This document shows, piece by piece, positions 1-8,064 of a DNA stretch of 19,592 nucleotides. A model generated the notes under the pieces. That model was given only the letters and a program-made list of their open reading frames with translations, had not been told where the DNA came from and searched no databases. The translations under genes and the position numbers were made by a program. Numbering within the stretch: the first letter of the stretch is position 1; each line of letters begins with the position of its first letter. Source of the DNA: JAVBME01 sp031552765 (GTDB lineage Bacteria; Bacillota; Negativicutes; Acidaminococcales; JAISLQ01); assembly GCA_031552765.1 (NCBI GenBank), contig JAVBME010000039.1, positions 1-19,592 on the forward strand, in the 5' to 3' direction.

Positions 1-87
1 GCGTTCGGGGGCACTATACAAAAAAGAGAAATGTCGCGTTGTTGGCAGTAACAGGTAGTTGGACTTACACAAACGCAGGAGATGACA
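1..87 (+). repeat. Interspersed repeat element, left copy
   Basis: Two blocks of this segment recur in inverted orientation at 18873-18958. The first block (1-26, containing GGCACTATACA) matches at about 24 of 26 positions. The last block (60-87, containing TGGACTTACACAAA) matches at about 26 of 28. The middle differs in length and sequence. No open frame is conserved between copies, so it looks like a noncoding dispersed repeat. It lies downstream of the HD-GYP gene, as the right copy lies downstream of the isochorismatase-like gene. The element may begin left of the window. Confidence 0.75.
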
Positions 88-139
88 TTAAGCATAAAAA
101 GCATATAAATATATTAAATTTCCCTTTTGTCTACACTTT

Positions 140-166
140 GAGGCCGCCGGCTATGCCGGCGGCCTC
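140..166. terminator. Perfect 12-bp GC-rich hairpin downstream of the HD-GYP gene
   Basis: Arms 140-151 and 155-166 (GAGGCCGCCGGC and its complement) pair perfectly around a 3-nt loop. It lies 21 bp past the stop codon of the minus-strand HD-GYP gene, where a terminator is expected. The minus-strand side is followed by AAAGTG rather than a T run, so it is not a textbook intrinsic terminator. It could still stop transcription, protect the 3' end, or belong to the neighbouring repeat. Confidence 0.5.
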
Positions 167-187
167 TTATTGCCCTGCTGCGCTTTG

Positions 188-1264
188 TCAGTCTACGATG
201 CCGCATTCCGCTTCTTTTATGCTTTTTTCCATACTGGCAAACTGCTCTTTTACATCGTCGAACGCCTCGATAACTATAGGGTCGAACTGCGTCCCTTTGC
301 CCTCCATTATTATCCTTACCGCCTCTTCGTGCGGCATAGCCGGTTTGTAGCAGCGTTCGTTGACAAGGGCGTCATAAACGTCCACCACTGAAAGCACCCG
401 CGCCGCCAGCGGTATATCCTTGCCGGCCAAACCGTCCGGGTAACCTTTGCCGTCCCAGCGCTCATGATGTGAACGGCAAATCTCCTCCGCGCGCGCCAGG
501 TAACCGGCGTCGTCAGACGTGCATTGCCTGATGCTGTCTATGATATCGCTGCCGATCGTAGTATGTGTCTTTATCACGTCAAATTCTTCCGGCGTCAGCT
601 TGCCCGGTTTCAAAAGTATATTGTCCGGGATGGCCACTTTGCCTATATCATGGAGGGCGACCGCCTTTACGATGGTCTTGGGTTTGAGCCGCGACAACTC
701 ACGCGCATATTCCGAGCTCATCAGCCTGTCGAGCAGCAGTTTGCTCAGTTCGCTGCTGCGCCGGATATGCGTGCCGGACTCGAGGCTGCGGTACTCTATG
801 ATGGACGCCATAGTCTCAAGCGTACGCTCATGCGTCTCGATGACTTCGGCTATTTTCTTCTCCAGAAGGTATTCGAGATTTTCGCGGTACCGCCTCAGCT
901 GTATGTGGTTGTTGACGCGCGCCTTGACCACATCGGAATTGAAGGGTTTCGCTATATAATCAACCGCGCCTTCATTTAAACCGCGCGACTCGTTTATATT
1001 GGCGTCGGCGGCAGTAATGAACAACACCGGGATATTTTCCGTAATAACATTAGCCTTCATCTTGGCCAGCACTTCAAAGCCGTCCATGCCGGGCATCATG
1101 ATGTCGAGCAGTACCGCTTGCGGCATTTTCCCTATATTAAATAGTATATCAAGAGCCTCCTGCCCGTCTTCCGCCTCCAGGATATCGTACTCGTCACCCA
1201 GTATTGCCTTCAATATTATCCTGTTTATTTCCACATCATCTACAATTAGAATGCTGTCAGTCAC
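188..1264 (-). CDS. Response regulator with HD-GYP domain (putative cyclic-di-GMP phosphodiesterase)
   Basis: This predicted cytosolic protein of 358 aa has an N-terminal receiver domain (about 1-115) and a C-terminal HD-GYP domain (about 150-345). The receiver has acidic residues D9/D10, phospho-acceptor D54 in LLDIMMPGMDG and the conserved lysine K106 in AKP. The HD-GYP part shows GTHIRR (H166), HDIGK (H205/D206), a double histidine (266-267) and the GYP triplet (274-276). These are the metal-binding and signature residues of active cyclic-di-GMP phosphodiesterases. Start: GAGGTGA lies 5 nt before the GTG at 1264, so I prefer it to the GTG at 1273 (361 aa). The gene follows the hybrid kinase by 86 nt on the same strand, so the kinase is its likely phosphodonor. 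A TATAAT at 1320-1325 (minus) may give it a separate promoter. The family is confident; cyclic-di-GMP as substrate is family knowledge. Confidence 0.93.
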   Translation of the reverse strand: MTDSILIVDDVEINRIILKAILGDEYDILEAEDGQEALDILFNIGKMPQAVLLDIMMPGMDGFEVLAKMKANVITENIPVLFITAADANINESRGLNEGAVDYIAKPFNSDVVKARVNNHIQLRRYRENLEYLLEKKIAEVIETHERTLETMASIIEYRSLESGTHIRRSSELSKLLLDRLMSSEYARELSRLKPKTIVKAVALHDIGKVAIPDNILLKPGKLTPEEFDVIKTHTTIGSDIIDSIRQCTSDDAGYLARAEEICRSHHERWDGKGYPDGLAGKDIPLAARVLSVVDVYDALVNERCYKPAMPHEEAVRIIMEGKGTQFDPIVIEAFDDVKEQFASMEKSIKEAECGIVD

Positions 1265-1350
1265 AGCTGTCACCTCACAAAAATAAAATCATTTTAACTT
1301 TCTTCAACTCTCTTCATATATTATATCGTATCGTCCGGCATATATCTTGA

Positions 1351-4203
1351 CTATAATTGTTCGAGGACACTGTTAAGCACTTCTTTGGTCTTTTCAAAAC
1401 TAGCGTGGCAGGAGCGGAAAAGAGCTTCGTCAAATACGCCGTCTTTGAGCTTTTCTTCCAAAGCGACGATATTTTTATTTATCTCCACCAGCGACATATT
1501 GGCGCTCACCCCTTTTATCAGGTGCGCTACCTGCGCAGCCGACTGCGCGTCCTTACGCTCAAAAGCCTGCTGCAACTCGTCAAAATGCGGGTGCTTCAAA
1601 AAGCTCTGCAATAACGTCTTATACACCTTCACATTGCCCTTTACCCGGCCCAGTCCGTCCTTTACATCAACCAATCCTTGGGTATCCAAAATTCCTTCCT
1701 CCTTAAGCATATTTTGCGCGGGCGGCTTTGAAGCGCTGCCGCCGGTACGGTTTTGGCTGTTTTGGGTAAGATAGCGGTGCAGCTTATCAAACAGTACCTC
1801 AAACTTTATCGGCTTGGTTATATGGTCGTTCATGCCCGAAGCCAGGCTTTTTTCCACATCCTCGGAAAAAGCGTTGGCGGTCATAGCCAATATAGGCGCC
1901 TCTTTCGCCCACTCATTGCTGAGGGAGCGTATCGCCCGCGTGGCTTCATAACCGTCCATCTCCGGCATGTTCACATCCATGAGTACCAGATCGTAAGCGC
2001 CGGGATTTGCCGCAAACATCTCCACCGCCGCTTTGCCAGTGGCGGCGCTTGAAATTTTTACTTTGGTATCTTCCAGCGCCTGGTAGATGATCTCCCTGTT
2101 TATATCCACATCTTCCGCTAAGAGTATATGGTAGCCGGCAAACAGGTAGCGGTTTATCTGGGCAATATCGGCTTTATTGGCCGGCAGCCCCGCCACCTTG
2201 TTTATCACATTAAAAAGCGTAGACGGGAAGAAAGGTTTCGACAGATAGGCGCTTATGCCATATTCTTCCACGCGCAGGCCGGCGTCGTTCCACTGGGAAA
2301 CAGAGGTGAGGACGATGATACTCGAACCAAACTGCCTTTTTATTTTCTCGCACAGTTCTGCGCCATGGTCGGGGTCTATATTCCAATCCACAAAAATTAT
2401 ATTGTAAAACTCTTCCTTCTCCTGCGCTTTTTCCAGCACCTGGAAGCATTCCTCGACAGAGGCGCAAGTCTTGTCCTCTATGCCAAAGCTCGCCATTATC
2501 TTCGAAAAATACTCCCTGGTCTCTACAGACTCATCGAGAAGCAGCACCTTTATCCTGGTCAGGTCTACTCCTTTGAACGGCTCCAGTAGTTCTTCCGGCA
2601 CAGCGGCGATTTCAAGCGGCACGGTAAAAGTAAACGTACTGCCCTGGCCCGGGGCGCTCTCCACCCAAATGTCCCCGCCCATCATCTTGATGATACTTTT
2701 GGATATAGCAAGGCCCAGGCCCGTACCGCCAAACTTTCGCGCAATGCCGCCGTCGGCCTGCTCGAAAGACTGGAATAAAAAGCCCTGCCGTTCTGTCGGT
2801 ATGCCGATACCGGTATCCGAGACCCGCACTTCCACCACCGACTTGCCTGCGGCGGACTCCTTCTCGCGCACGTCCATACTGACAGTGCCAAACTGCGGGG
2901 TGAACTTTACTGCATTGGACAAAAGATTTGTCACCACCTGCGACAGGCGCATCTCGTCGCCCCGGAAGAACCTCGGCATGGACATGTCCATGTGTATGTG
3001 CAGTTTTTGTTGCTGCTCTTCGGATTTTACCGCGATGACATTGGAAATATCTATCAGCATCTTCTCAAAATCAAAAGTGTCCAAAAACATTTCCATCTTG
3101 TTGGCCTCGATCTTGGACATATCTAGGATGTCGTTGATGATGCCGAGCAGTTGTTTGGAAGAAGAATCGATTTTCTTGATACAATCGTGCATCTTCATCA
3201 GGTCGTTCGAAGAAGAGGCGATCCTCGACATGCCGATGATCGCGTTTATCGGCGTCCTTATCTCATGACTCATGCGCGAGAGGAAATCGCTCTTGGCGCT
3301 CGAGGCCAACTCGGCCTGCAGCCTGGCGTCTTCCAGCTTGTTCATGGCCTCTTTTTCCGCGGTGATATCCACCGAATGCTGTAAGTGCACCAATCTCCCG
3401 CCCAGCCATTCGATAGCGCTGTCCGTATTTTTGTAAAATTTTTTCGTGACAGTATTATGTTCTTCCCACACCACCGAATAGTCGTGATCAATCACGATAC
3501 TATTGGAGGGACAGAACGGACAGCGTCCCTTCATCCCCTCTTGCAGCACCTTCCAGCATTTTTCGCCGGTAACGTCTCTGGTAATATCGAACTCTTTGAG
3601 CATCTTTTTATTTATAAAGAGTATTTCGTCCGTATCAAGGTCGGAAACATATATACTGGCGTCAAGGTTATCAAGTATGCGCAGCAAAGTCTTTTCCTGG
3701 CCGAGCTGTGATTCGTAATAAAAAGCATGACGGAACGCCATGCCAATCAGCGGTGACAGGGCAAATAAAATATCCTCTTCCCATACTTCCGTGTCTCCAT
3801 CACACCATAACGCGCCAAAAATCCTGCCTTCAGCACATATGGGAAAAAAGAGCGGGTTTTTAAACTTAAAGCGCTTTTTCTCTTCTTCTTCAAGAACAGT
3901 GGTAAGCTCTTTACCGGAAAGCGGATGGGTGGAAACAGCGGTAATCCGTTTGGCGAAATCTTTTATCGCATCAACTTCACCGCACTCACCGCAAGAAGCG
4001 CCCTTATTGCAAAAAACCTCCGCCCCGCCGCCGGGGAAAAAAACGACCGCACAAATCTTTTCCGCCGACAGCAGTTTTTTTACATAATCCAGCACCGGCA
4101 TTATCGCCTTCGTCGAATCGGATTCCCTGGCCAGGATATTTGCCAATCCGTTCACGTCCGCCAGAAGGTTTTTTTCTTTACAATGCTCCATACTTCTTTC
4201 CAT
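1351..4203 (-). CDS. Soluble hybrid sensor histidine kinase (GAF-PAS-HisKA-HATPase-REC-REC-HPt)
   Basis: A 950-aa phosphorelay kinase with no visible membrane segment, so a cytosolic sensor. Domain order: GAF-like (about 15-160), PAS (about 170-285), short coiled coil, HisKA with H313 in SHEIRTP, HATPase with N-box N426/N430, DTGIGIP (463-469) and GGTGLGL (492-498), a first receiver (about 550-670; D557, D606, K656), a second receiver (about 690-812; E697/D698, D743, K797), and a C-terminal HPt with H894 in AHLIKG. Every phosphotransfer residue is present, so His-Asp-His-Asp relay to the downstream HD-GYP regulator is plausible. The PAS domain carries C216 and a C228-x-x-C231 pair, and the GAF region has C65, C71 and C74, suggesting a metal or redox input. 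The start is uncertain: ATG 4203 has a purine-rich stretch directly adjoining it, and ATG 4191 (M5) is an alternative. Confidence 0.93.
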   Translation of the reverse strand: MERSMEHCKEKNLLADVNGLANILARESDSTKAIMPVLDYVKKLLSAEKICAVVFFPGGGAEVFCNKGASCGECGEVDAIKDFAKRITAVSTHPLSGKELTTVLEEEEKKRFKFKNPLFFPICAEGRIFGALWCDGDTEVWEEDILFALSPLIGMAFRHAFYYESQLGQEKTLLRILDNLDASIYVSDLDTDEILFINKKMLKEFDITRDVTGEKCWKVLQEGMKGRCPFCPSNSIVIDHDYSVVWEEHNTVTKKFYKNTDSAIEWLGGRLVHLQHSVDITAEKEAMNKLEDARLQAELASSAKSDFLSRMSHEIRTPINAIIGMSRIASSSNDLMKMHDCIKKIDSSSKQLLGIINDILDMSKIEANKMEMFLDTFDFEKMLIDISNVIAVKSEEQQQKLHIHMDMSMPRFFRGDEMRLSQVVTNLLSNAVKFTPQFGTVSMDVREKESAAGKSVVEVRVSDTGIGIPTERQGFLFQSFEQADGGIARKFGGTGLGLAISKSIIKMMGGDIWVESAPGQGSTFTFTVPLEIAAVPEELLEPFKGVDLTRIKVLLLDESVETREYFSKIMASFGIEDKTCASVEECFQVLEKAQEKEEFYNIIFVDWNIDPDHGAELCEKIKRQFGSSIIVLTSVSQWNDAGLRVEEYGISAYLSKPFFPSTLFNVINKVAGLPANKADIAQINRYLFAGYHILLAEDVDINREIIYQALEDTKVKISSAATGKAAVEMFAANPGAYDLVLMDVNMPEMDGYEATRAIRSLSNEWAKEAPILAMTANAFSEDVEKSLASGMNDHITKPIKFEVLFDKLHRYLTQNSQNRTGGSASKPPAQNMLKEEGILDTQGLVDVKDGLGRVKGNVKVYKTLLQSFLKHPHFDELQQAFERKDAQSAAQVAHLIKGVSANMSLVEINKNIVALEEKLKDGVFDEALFRSCHASFEKTKEVLNSVLEQL

Positions 4204-4254
4204 CTCTTTCGTTCAATCAATACTGCTATAAATATTATAAAAGCATTAATATTA

Positions 4255-4284
4255 ATTATACCCTAACCGATACATAAATGCCAT
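4255..4284 (-). promoter_or_regulatory. Candidate promoter for the hybrid kinase
   Basis: Read on the minus strand, a perfect TATAAT (4255-4260) lies 18 nt from ATGGCA (4279-4284), which matches four of six -35 consensus positions. It is 50-80 bp upstream of the kinase start in an AT-rich gap. The -10 is good and the -35 weak. A second TATAAT nearer the gene lacks a recognisable -35. Confidence 0.4.
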
Positions 4285-4334
4285 GTACACACATTAAAAT
4301 ATGCAATTTAAGAAAAATCTTACGGCAACACCGG

Positions 4335-5330
4335 CTAACCGCCGTTTATCAGCACCACCTTGCCCAGCGCACGGCCAGACTCCAAGTAACTGTGCGCCGC
4401 CCCGGCTTCCCTAAAAGAAAAAGTCTTTTCATCCAGCAAAGGGCGCAGCAAACCTTTTTCCACCAGCCGGGATATCCGGGATATTATCTCGCCGTAGTGC
4501 GCGCGGCCACGGCCGCTGACCAAAGGATACATGGTATTGACCACATGCAGCGACATGCCTTTATTGTTCATCAGCGTCAAGTCATGCATACTGCGGGTAG
4601 CGATGGCCAGTACCTGCCCACCCGGGCGCGCCGCCTCGAAAGACTTTTCCAGGTTTGCCCCGCCCACCGTGTCAAAAACCGTGTCGAAACCCCTGCCGCC
4701 TGTATGTTCTTTCACATAATCGCGTACGGCCTGCCGCGTATAATCGATGACGCCGTCCGCCCCCAGTTCCCTGCCGATAGACAGCTTTTCCGGCGAAGCG
4801 GTGGCGAAAACTTTCGCGCCCGCCCATTTGGCTAGTTGCAAGGCCACATGCCCCACCCCACCAGCCGCAGCATGGATAAGAACGCTCTCCCCATCTGCCA
4901 CTTTACCCTTATCAAACAGCGACTGCCAGGCCGCCAGGCATACCAGCGGCAAAGCAGCCGCCTGCGCCATATTTATGTTTTGGGGTTTCACAGCCAAAAA
5001 GTCGGCGTCCGCCAATAAATAGTCGGCTAAAGCACCGCCTGCCGTACCTTTAGTACCGCCAGCCAGGCCAAAAACCTCATCGCCCACCTTAAAAGCGCTC
5101 ACCCCTTCACCCACCTCGTCCACCACGCCGGCCACATCGCCGTGCAGCACAGCCGGGAAGGGCGGCGCCGACGCCGGCACTTCGCCGCGGCGGATGCGCC
5201 CGTCGATCGGATTGACGCTGCTGGCCGCGACCTTGATAAGAACATGCCCGGGGATGATCTGCGGCTTTGGGATATCCGCCTCTTTAAAGACTGAAGGAGC
5301 GCCAAACTCTTCGATGACCATAGCTTTCAT
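4335..5330 (-). CDS. NADPH:quinone-oxidoreductase-like MDR-family oxidoreductase
   Basis: The 331-aa product has the layout of the medium-chain dehydrogenase/reductase superfamily, quinone-oxidoreductase branch. An N-terminal GroES-like domain (about 1-125, including SSVNPIDGRIRRG and LHGDVAGVV) precedes a Rossmann domain with the nucleotide-binding stretch HAAAGGVGHVALQLAK (153-168). The cysteine and histidine ligands of zinc alcohol dehydrogenases are absent, as expected for zinc-free NADPH-dependent reductases of quinones or enones. The substrate cannot be read from sequence. Start: AAGGAGG lies about 8 nt before ATG 5330 and MKAMVIEEFG is the usual family N-terminus, so the 23 upstream in-frame codons to 5399 are excluded. 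It ends 131 bp before the hybrid kinase on the same strand, with a weak GC hairpin overlapping its stop codon (4322-4345) followed by a T-rich stretch. It is probably transcribed separately. Confidence 0.88.
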   Translation of the reverse strand: MKAMVIEEFGAPSVFKEADIPKPQIIPGHVLIKVAASSVNPIDGRIRRGEVPASAPPFPAVLHGDVAGVVDEVGEGVSAFKVGDEVFGLAGGTKGTAGGALADYLLADADFLAVKPQNINMAQAAALPLVCLAAWQSLFDKGKVADGESVLIHAAAGGVGHVALQLAKWAGAKVFATASPEKLSIGRELGADGVIDYTRQAVRDYVKEHTGGRGFDTVFDTVGGANLEKSFEAARPGGQVLAIATRSMHDLTLMNNKGMSLHVVNTMYPLVSGRGRAHYGEIISRISRLVEKGLLRPLLDEKTFSFREAGAAHSYLESGRALGKVVLINGG

Positions 5331-5772
5331 AGCCGAAACCTCCTTTATGCAAAACCGCCTGTCGGCCACACCCCATATCATACTGGAAACGTTCGTCATT
5401 CCGCCTGTTTTTCCTGCTGGAAAACATAATTTTTGCAGGGAAACAACTCTATTGCAAAGGACAGCCAGCGATGTAACAACTCAAACCCCTTAGGGGCGAA
5501 CGACTCTCTGCGCCGCCACTGAAAACCTTTTTCCCACCATATCCACTATCCTTACTCATCCGCGCCAAGCCCGGAACAAGCGCCCGCAACCCGGCGCCAG
5601 CAAAAACTTTGCCGAATATTTAGCCGCGTATATTTGACAACTATGCTTACCTTTATATGCCTGGCCGACACAATAATTTTATACCCTTTCAAGCGCTTTC
5701 AATATTTGTTTAACTACTAATCCGCTGATTTTATTGCTATTAACACTTTAAAATAACCCGCATCCGGCAAAT
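5331..5772. other. Gene-free region with a cre-like palindrome
   Basis: About 440 bp with no convincing coding frame on either strand. It holds the ribosome binding site of the oxidoreductase at its left edge. At 5415-5452 it has a sequence partly repeated at 13613-13690. At 5688-5701 it has TTCAAGCGCTTTCA, which matches the Bacillota catabolite-response consensus (TGAAANCGNTTNCA) at 12 of 14 positions. A TATAAA on the minus strand sits next to this site, so it may control the oxidoreductase through a long leader. That is inference. Confidence 0.4.
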
Positions 5773-5800
5773 AAAAAGCCCCCGGCCTGTAGCCGGAGGC
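5773..5800 (-). terminator. Intrinsic terminator of the exported-protein gene
   Basis: On the minus strand a 9-bp stem (5792-5800 with 5778-5786, one G-U pair) with a 5-nt loop is followed at once by five T residues (5773-5777). It begins 12 bp past the stop codon of the gene at 5813-6298, so the assignment is straightforward. Confidence 0.85.
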
Positions 5801-5812
5801 GGGAATAACGTA

Positions 5813-6298
5813 TCAGCCGTACTTTTTACAATCCACCTGGGTCACCTTGTCTCCTTTGCTAAAAAAAACAAATACTATCTTGGTCTTGGTAGCCTCGTCC
5901 AGGTATTCGTAGTTGTCCCTGTCCGTAGCCGCCTCATGCCTGAACTGGTCGCCGTAAGCCGCTATCATCTCTTGTTTGCTCATGCCGGCCTTCACATTCC
6001 TCGCCGAAGGGAGGGTATTTGTCGCTATATACCATACAGTGCCGTCCGCTTTAGCCATAAGCATGTAACGCCCGGAATACTGGTACACCATGGCGTTGCC
6101 GCCGGCCATCTTGTGCTGCTGGCTGGGTCTGCCTTTTTTAGCTATGACCGCTTTTATATTGTCGCCGACGGTTATGCCGTCGATAGTAAAGTCACCCTTT
6201 TTCATACTCACCGGCTCGACCGGTTCGGCGCAGTAACCAGGCGCCGCCACGCCTAAAAGCAAAGAAAACAATACCAGTAAAAACAGGCTTTTTTTCAT
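5813..6298 (-). CDS. Small exported protein of unknown function with two SmpA/BamE-like motifs
   Basis: The 161-aa product begins with a typical signal peptide: MKK, a leucine-rich hydrophobic core, then GYCAEP, suggesting cleavage near residues 23-24. The mature part has two similar segments. One is around IDGITVGDNIKAVIAKKGRPS and the other around VKAGMSKQEMIAAYGDQF. Each has the pattern of a short strand, 'G-(M/D)-(S/N)-x-x-(E/A)', a helix and a final 'G-x-(P/Q)' turn. This resembles the SmpA/BamE and related beta-lactamase-inhibitor-like fold; the likeness is by eye. Start: AGAGGT lies 7 nt before ATG 6298. The frame runs upstream to 6388, but that extension has no binding site and would bury the signal peptide. 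It has its own terminator and a candidate promoter, so it is probably monocistronic. Function unknown. Confidence 0.75.
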   Translation of the reverse strand: MKKSLFLLVLFSLLLGVAAPGYCAEPVEPVSMKKGDFTIDGITVGDNIKAVIAKKGRPSQQHKMAGGNAMVYQYSGRYMLMAKADGTVWYIATNTLPSARNVKAGMSKQEMIAAYGDQFRHEAATDRDNYEYLDEATKTKIVFVFFSKGDKVTQVDCKKYG

Positions 6299-6355
6299 AG
6301 CAAAACCTCTTTTCTTTTTGTTTTGAAATACAAACAAAGACATTTTATATATAAA

Positions 6356-6384
6356 AATGTATAGTACTTTTATCATACAGTCAA
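6356..6384 (-). promoter_or_regulatory. Candidate promoter of the exported-protein gene
   Basis: On the minus strand TTGACT (6379-6384) is separated by 17 nt from TACATT (6356-6361). The -35 is strong and the -10 moderate. It lies 58 bp upstream of the start codon in AT-rich DNA. Confidence 0.5.
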
Positions 6385-6462
6385 GCAAGTATTTATTATT
6401 TTCTCGTAGTTATGCTTTACGGACAGACAAAGACCGCCAGGCTTGAAAGCCGCGCATTGTTT

Positions 6463-7382
6463 TTATACTGCAACATATTTAGAAAGAAAATCCATTTCGC
6501 CGTCTTCTTCCATTCCTACGCACAGTTTTATGAAGGCCTGAATCGCGGGCGTCACCCACTTTTTACTATAATACACAAGCTAACCTTTGATCTCCAACTC
6601 AAAGTCAGGCGAATACAATTCCTTGAGTTTTCCTTCGGCGATATCGTCCATTACGCTATTTTAGGCAATATCGCGATGCCCAGCCCGGCCAGCACACAGT
6701 GTTTGATAGATGCGACGCTCGACAGTTCCATAGTTGAATTGAGTTTCGCCCCATGCTTTTTCAACAGGGAAAATATCTTCGTCCTGTAGCCGCAGCCGGG
6801 AAAAGTGACGATCAGGCACTCCCCATAAAGGTCTTTTATAGAAGAAAGTTTTTGTCCTGCCAGCGGATGCGCAGGGCTGCTGAAAAGGCTCATCTTCTCA
6901 TCATGCAGTTTTTGCGCCACAACTTCTTGCGACAATATCTAATCTGTCAAGACTATGACTATGTCATGGTCGTTTTTTTTGATATTTTCCATGAAACTGT
7001 CGCAAGGATCCGTCTGTATGCGTATTTCGACGTCCGGGTAAAAATGGCGGTACTTTTTCAATATTTTAGGCAGGTAACACACGCAGATACTCTCGACGGC
7101 GCCAATAGTCAAAATGCCCTGCACCTTATCTTGCTGGAATTTCTATTTGGCCTACTTGTACATATCCAGGATGGCCTTGGCATCATTGCAAAAAATACGC
7201 CCTTCATCAGTCAACCTAAGGCCCCGCCCACAGCGTTAAAAAAGTCTTACGCCCAACTCGTCTTCCAAAAGCTGCATTTGTCCGGTAACGTTCGACTGGC
7301 TGTAGCCCAGGTTTTCCCCAGCTTTAGTATAGTTGAGAGTTGCCGCCGCTTCACAAAAAATCCTCAACTGTCTAAATTCCAT
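6463..7382 (-). pseudogene. LysR-family transcriptional regulator, multiply disrupted
   Basis: About 306 codons, the normal LysR length, are still readable from ATG 7382 (AAGGAGG 5-6 nt upstream) to TAA 6463-6465. The N-terminal winged helix is clear: MEFRQLRIFCEAA, YTKAGENLGYSQSNVT, LEDELGVRLF. The effector domain is recognisable (VQGILTIGAVES, CLIVTFPGCGYRTKIF, HCVLAGLGIAILPK). The reading frame is broken by in-frame stops at 7236-7238 (TAA), 7152-7154, 7143-7145 and 6939-6941 (TAG). An apparent one-base deletion near 6653 follows, then another TAG at 6580-6582 in the restored frame. After the shift the sequence reads VMDDIAEGKLKELYSPDF and ends KYVAV. With six lesions the full protein cannot be made; only a 48-residue helix-turn-helix fragment could be. 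The divergent neighbour also looks damaged. Confidence 0.93.
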
Positions 7383-7558
7383 CGACGCCTCCTTATAACA
7401 TTTATCAAAAGGATACCTGACATCCTCTTTAAGAATTATCACCATTTTCTTTAAATGATATACTATAAAAAAATTAAAGTCCATAATTAATAAATTAATT
7501 TAAATAATTTAGTAAATAAATAATGAAGCTACTCAAATGCACATGCATAAAGTAAAAA

Positions 7559-7923
7559 ATGCGACTGCACGTCAAAAGATTTATTGCCCTGTTTGACGGT
7601 ATAATTTTCGGCTATGCCCTGGACTTCATGGGCGGCGCCCAGCACCCGGTCATAGGTAAATACGGCCTGGCTATTTTCGGCCCGGTCGCCAAATTTATCC
7701 TGGCCGACTACCTGGCCAATTTCATCATCGTGGCCGCTCTGTACTCAGTACTGCTTATTTTCGTCGCCAAAGCGAACCCCGTCACATTTTGGGAAAAAGC
7801 CTTCGCACTCTGGCTCATCGCCTTTAGCGCCTGTATAGCGGCGCTGGAAGGCAGTCTGGATATAAAGTCTTCAACGATCCCAGCGCCGGCCTCAAACTGC
7901 AACCGGCGGCAAAACGCCCATAA
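7559..7923 (+). pseudogene. Small membrane protein gene, probably frameshifted; function unknown
   Basis: From ATG 7559 the frame encodes a credible membrane protein with hydrophobic stretches around YGLAIFGPVAKF, YLANFIIVAALYSVLLIFVA and FALWLIAFSACIAAL. It then changes, after GSLD near 7860, into polar low-complexity sequence running to 7984. Supplying one missing base after 7860 instead gives GSLDYKVFNDPSAGLKLQPAAKRP and a stop at 7921-7923. That tail has codon use like the preceding part, so a single-base deletion is the better reading. There is no ribosome binding site before ATG 7559 and a TAA lies two codons upstream in frame, so the true start may also be lost. It is divergent from the LysR pseudogene, the usual arrangement for a LysR target. 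I do not recognise the family. If the frameshift is not real, the product is 141 aa. Confidence 0.55.
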
Positions 7924-7987
7924 GGCGAAAACGGCGCCGGCTGTTTCTATACGCGCAAAAAACTTTTTAAAGCAACTTCATTAGTAT

Positions 7988-8016
7988 TTGACATTTACTA
8001 TACCCTGATGTAGTAT
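7988..8016 (+). promoter_or_regulatory. Strong sigma-70-type promoter upstream of the marC leader
   Basis: A perfect TTGACA (7988-7993) and TAGTAT (8011-8016) are spaced 17 bp apart. Transcription would start near 8023, about 115 nt before the MarC start codon, and would read through the hairpin at 8065-8102. Confidence 0.75.
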
Positions 8017-8064
8017 CAGTTATGAAAAGATAATTATTATACGTAGACTTGACCGTCGAACTAT

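Noticed and set aside
5330..5399. Upstream extension of the oxidoreductase to the ATG at 5399
   Set aside because: The extension is not family-like, and a consensus ribosome binding site lies directly before ATG 5330.
5634..5659. Plus-strand TTGACA as a promoter
   Set aside because: The only -10-like hexamers (TTATAT or TATATG) are 13-14 bp away, too close, and no plus-strand gene follows.
6463..7382. Recoding of TAG/TAA as glutamine instead of a pseudogene
   Set aside because: Other genes here end in TAG (for example at 1351-1353 and 10577-10579) with normal ends, glutamine is also coded by CAG/CAA in the same gene, and a frameshift is present as well. Decay is simpler.
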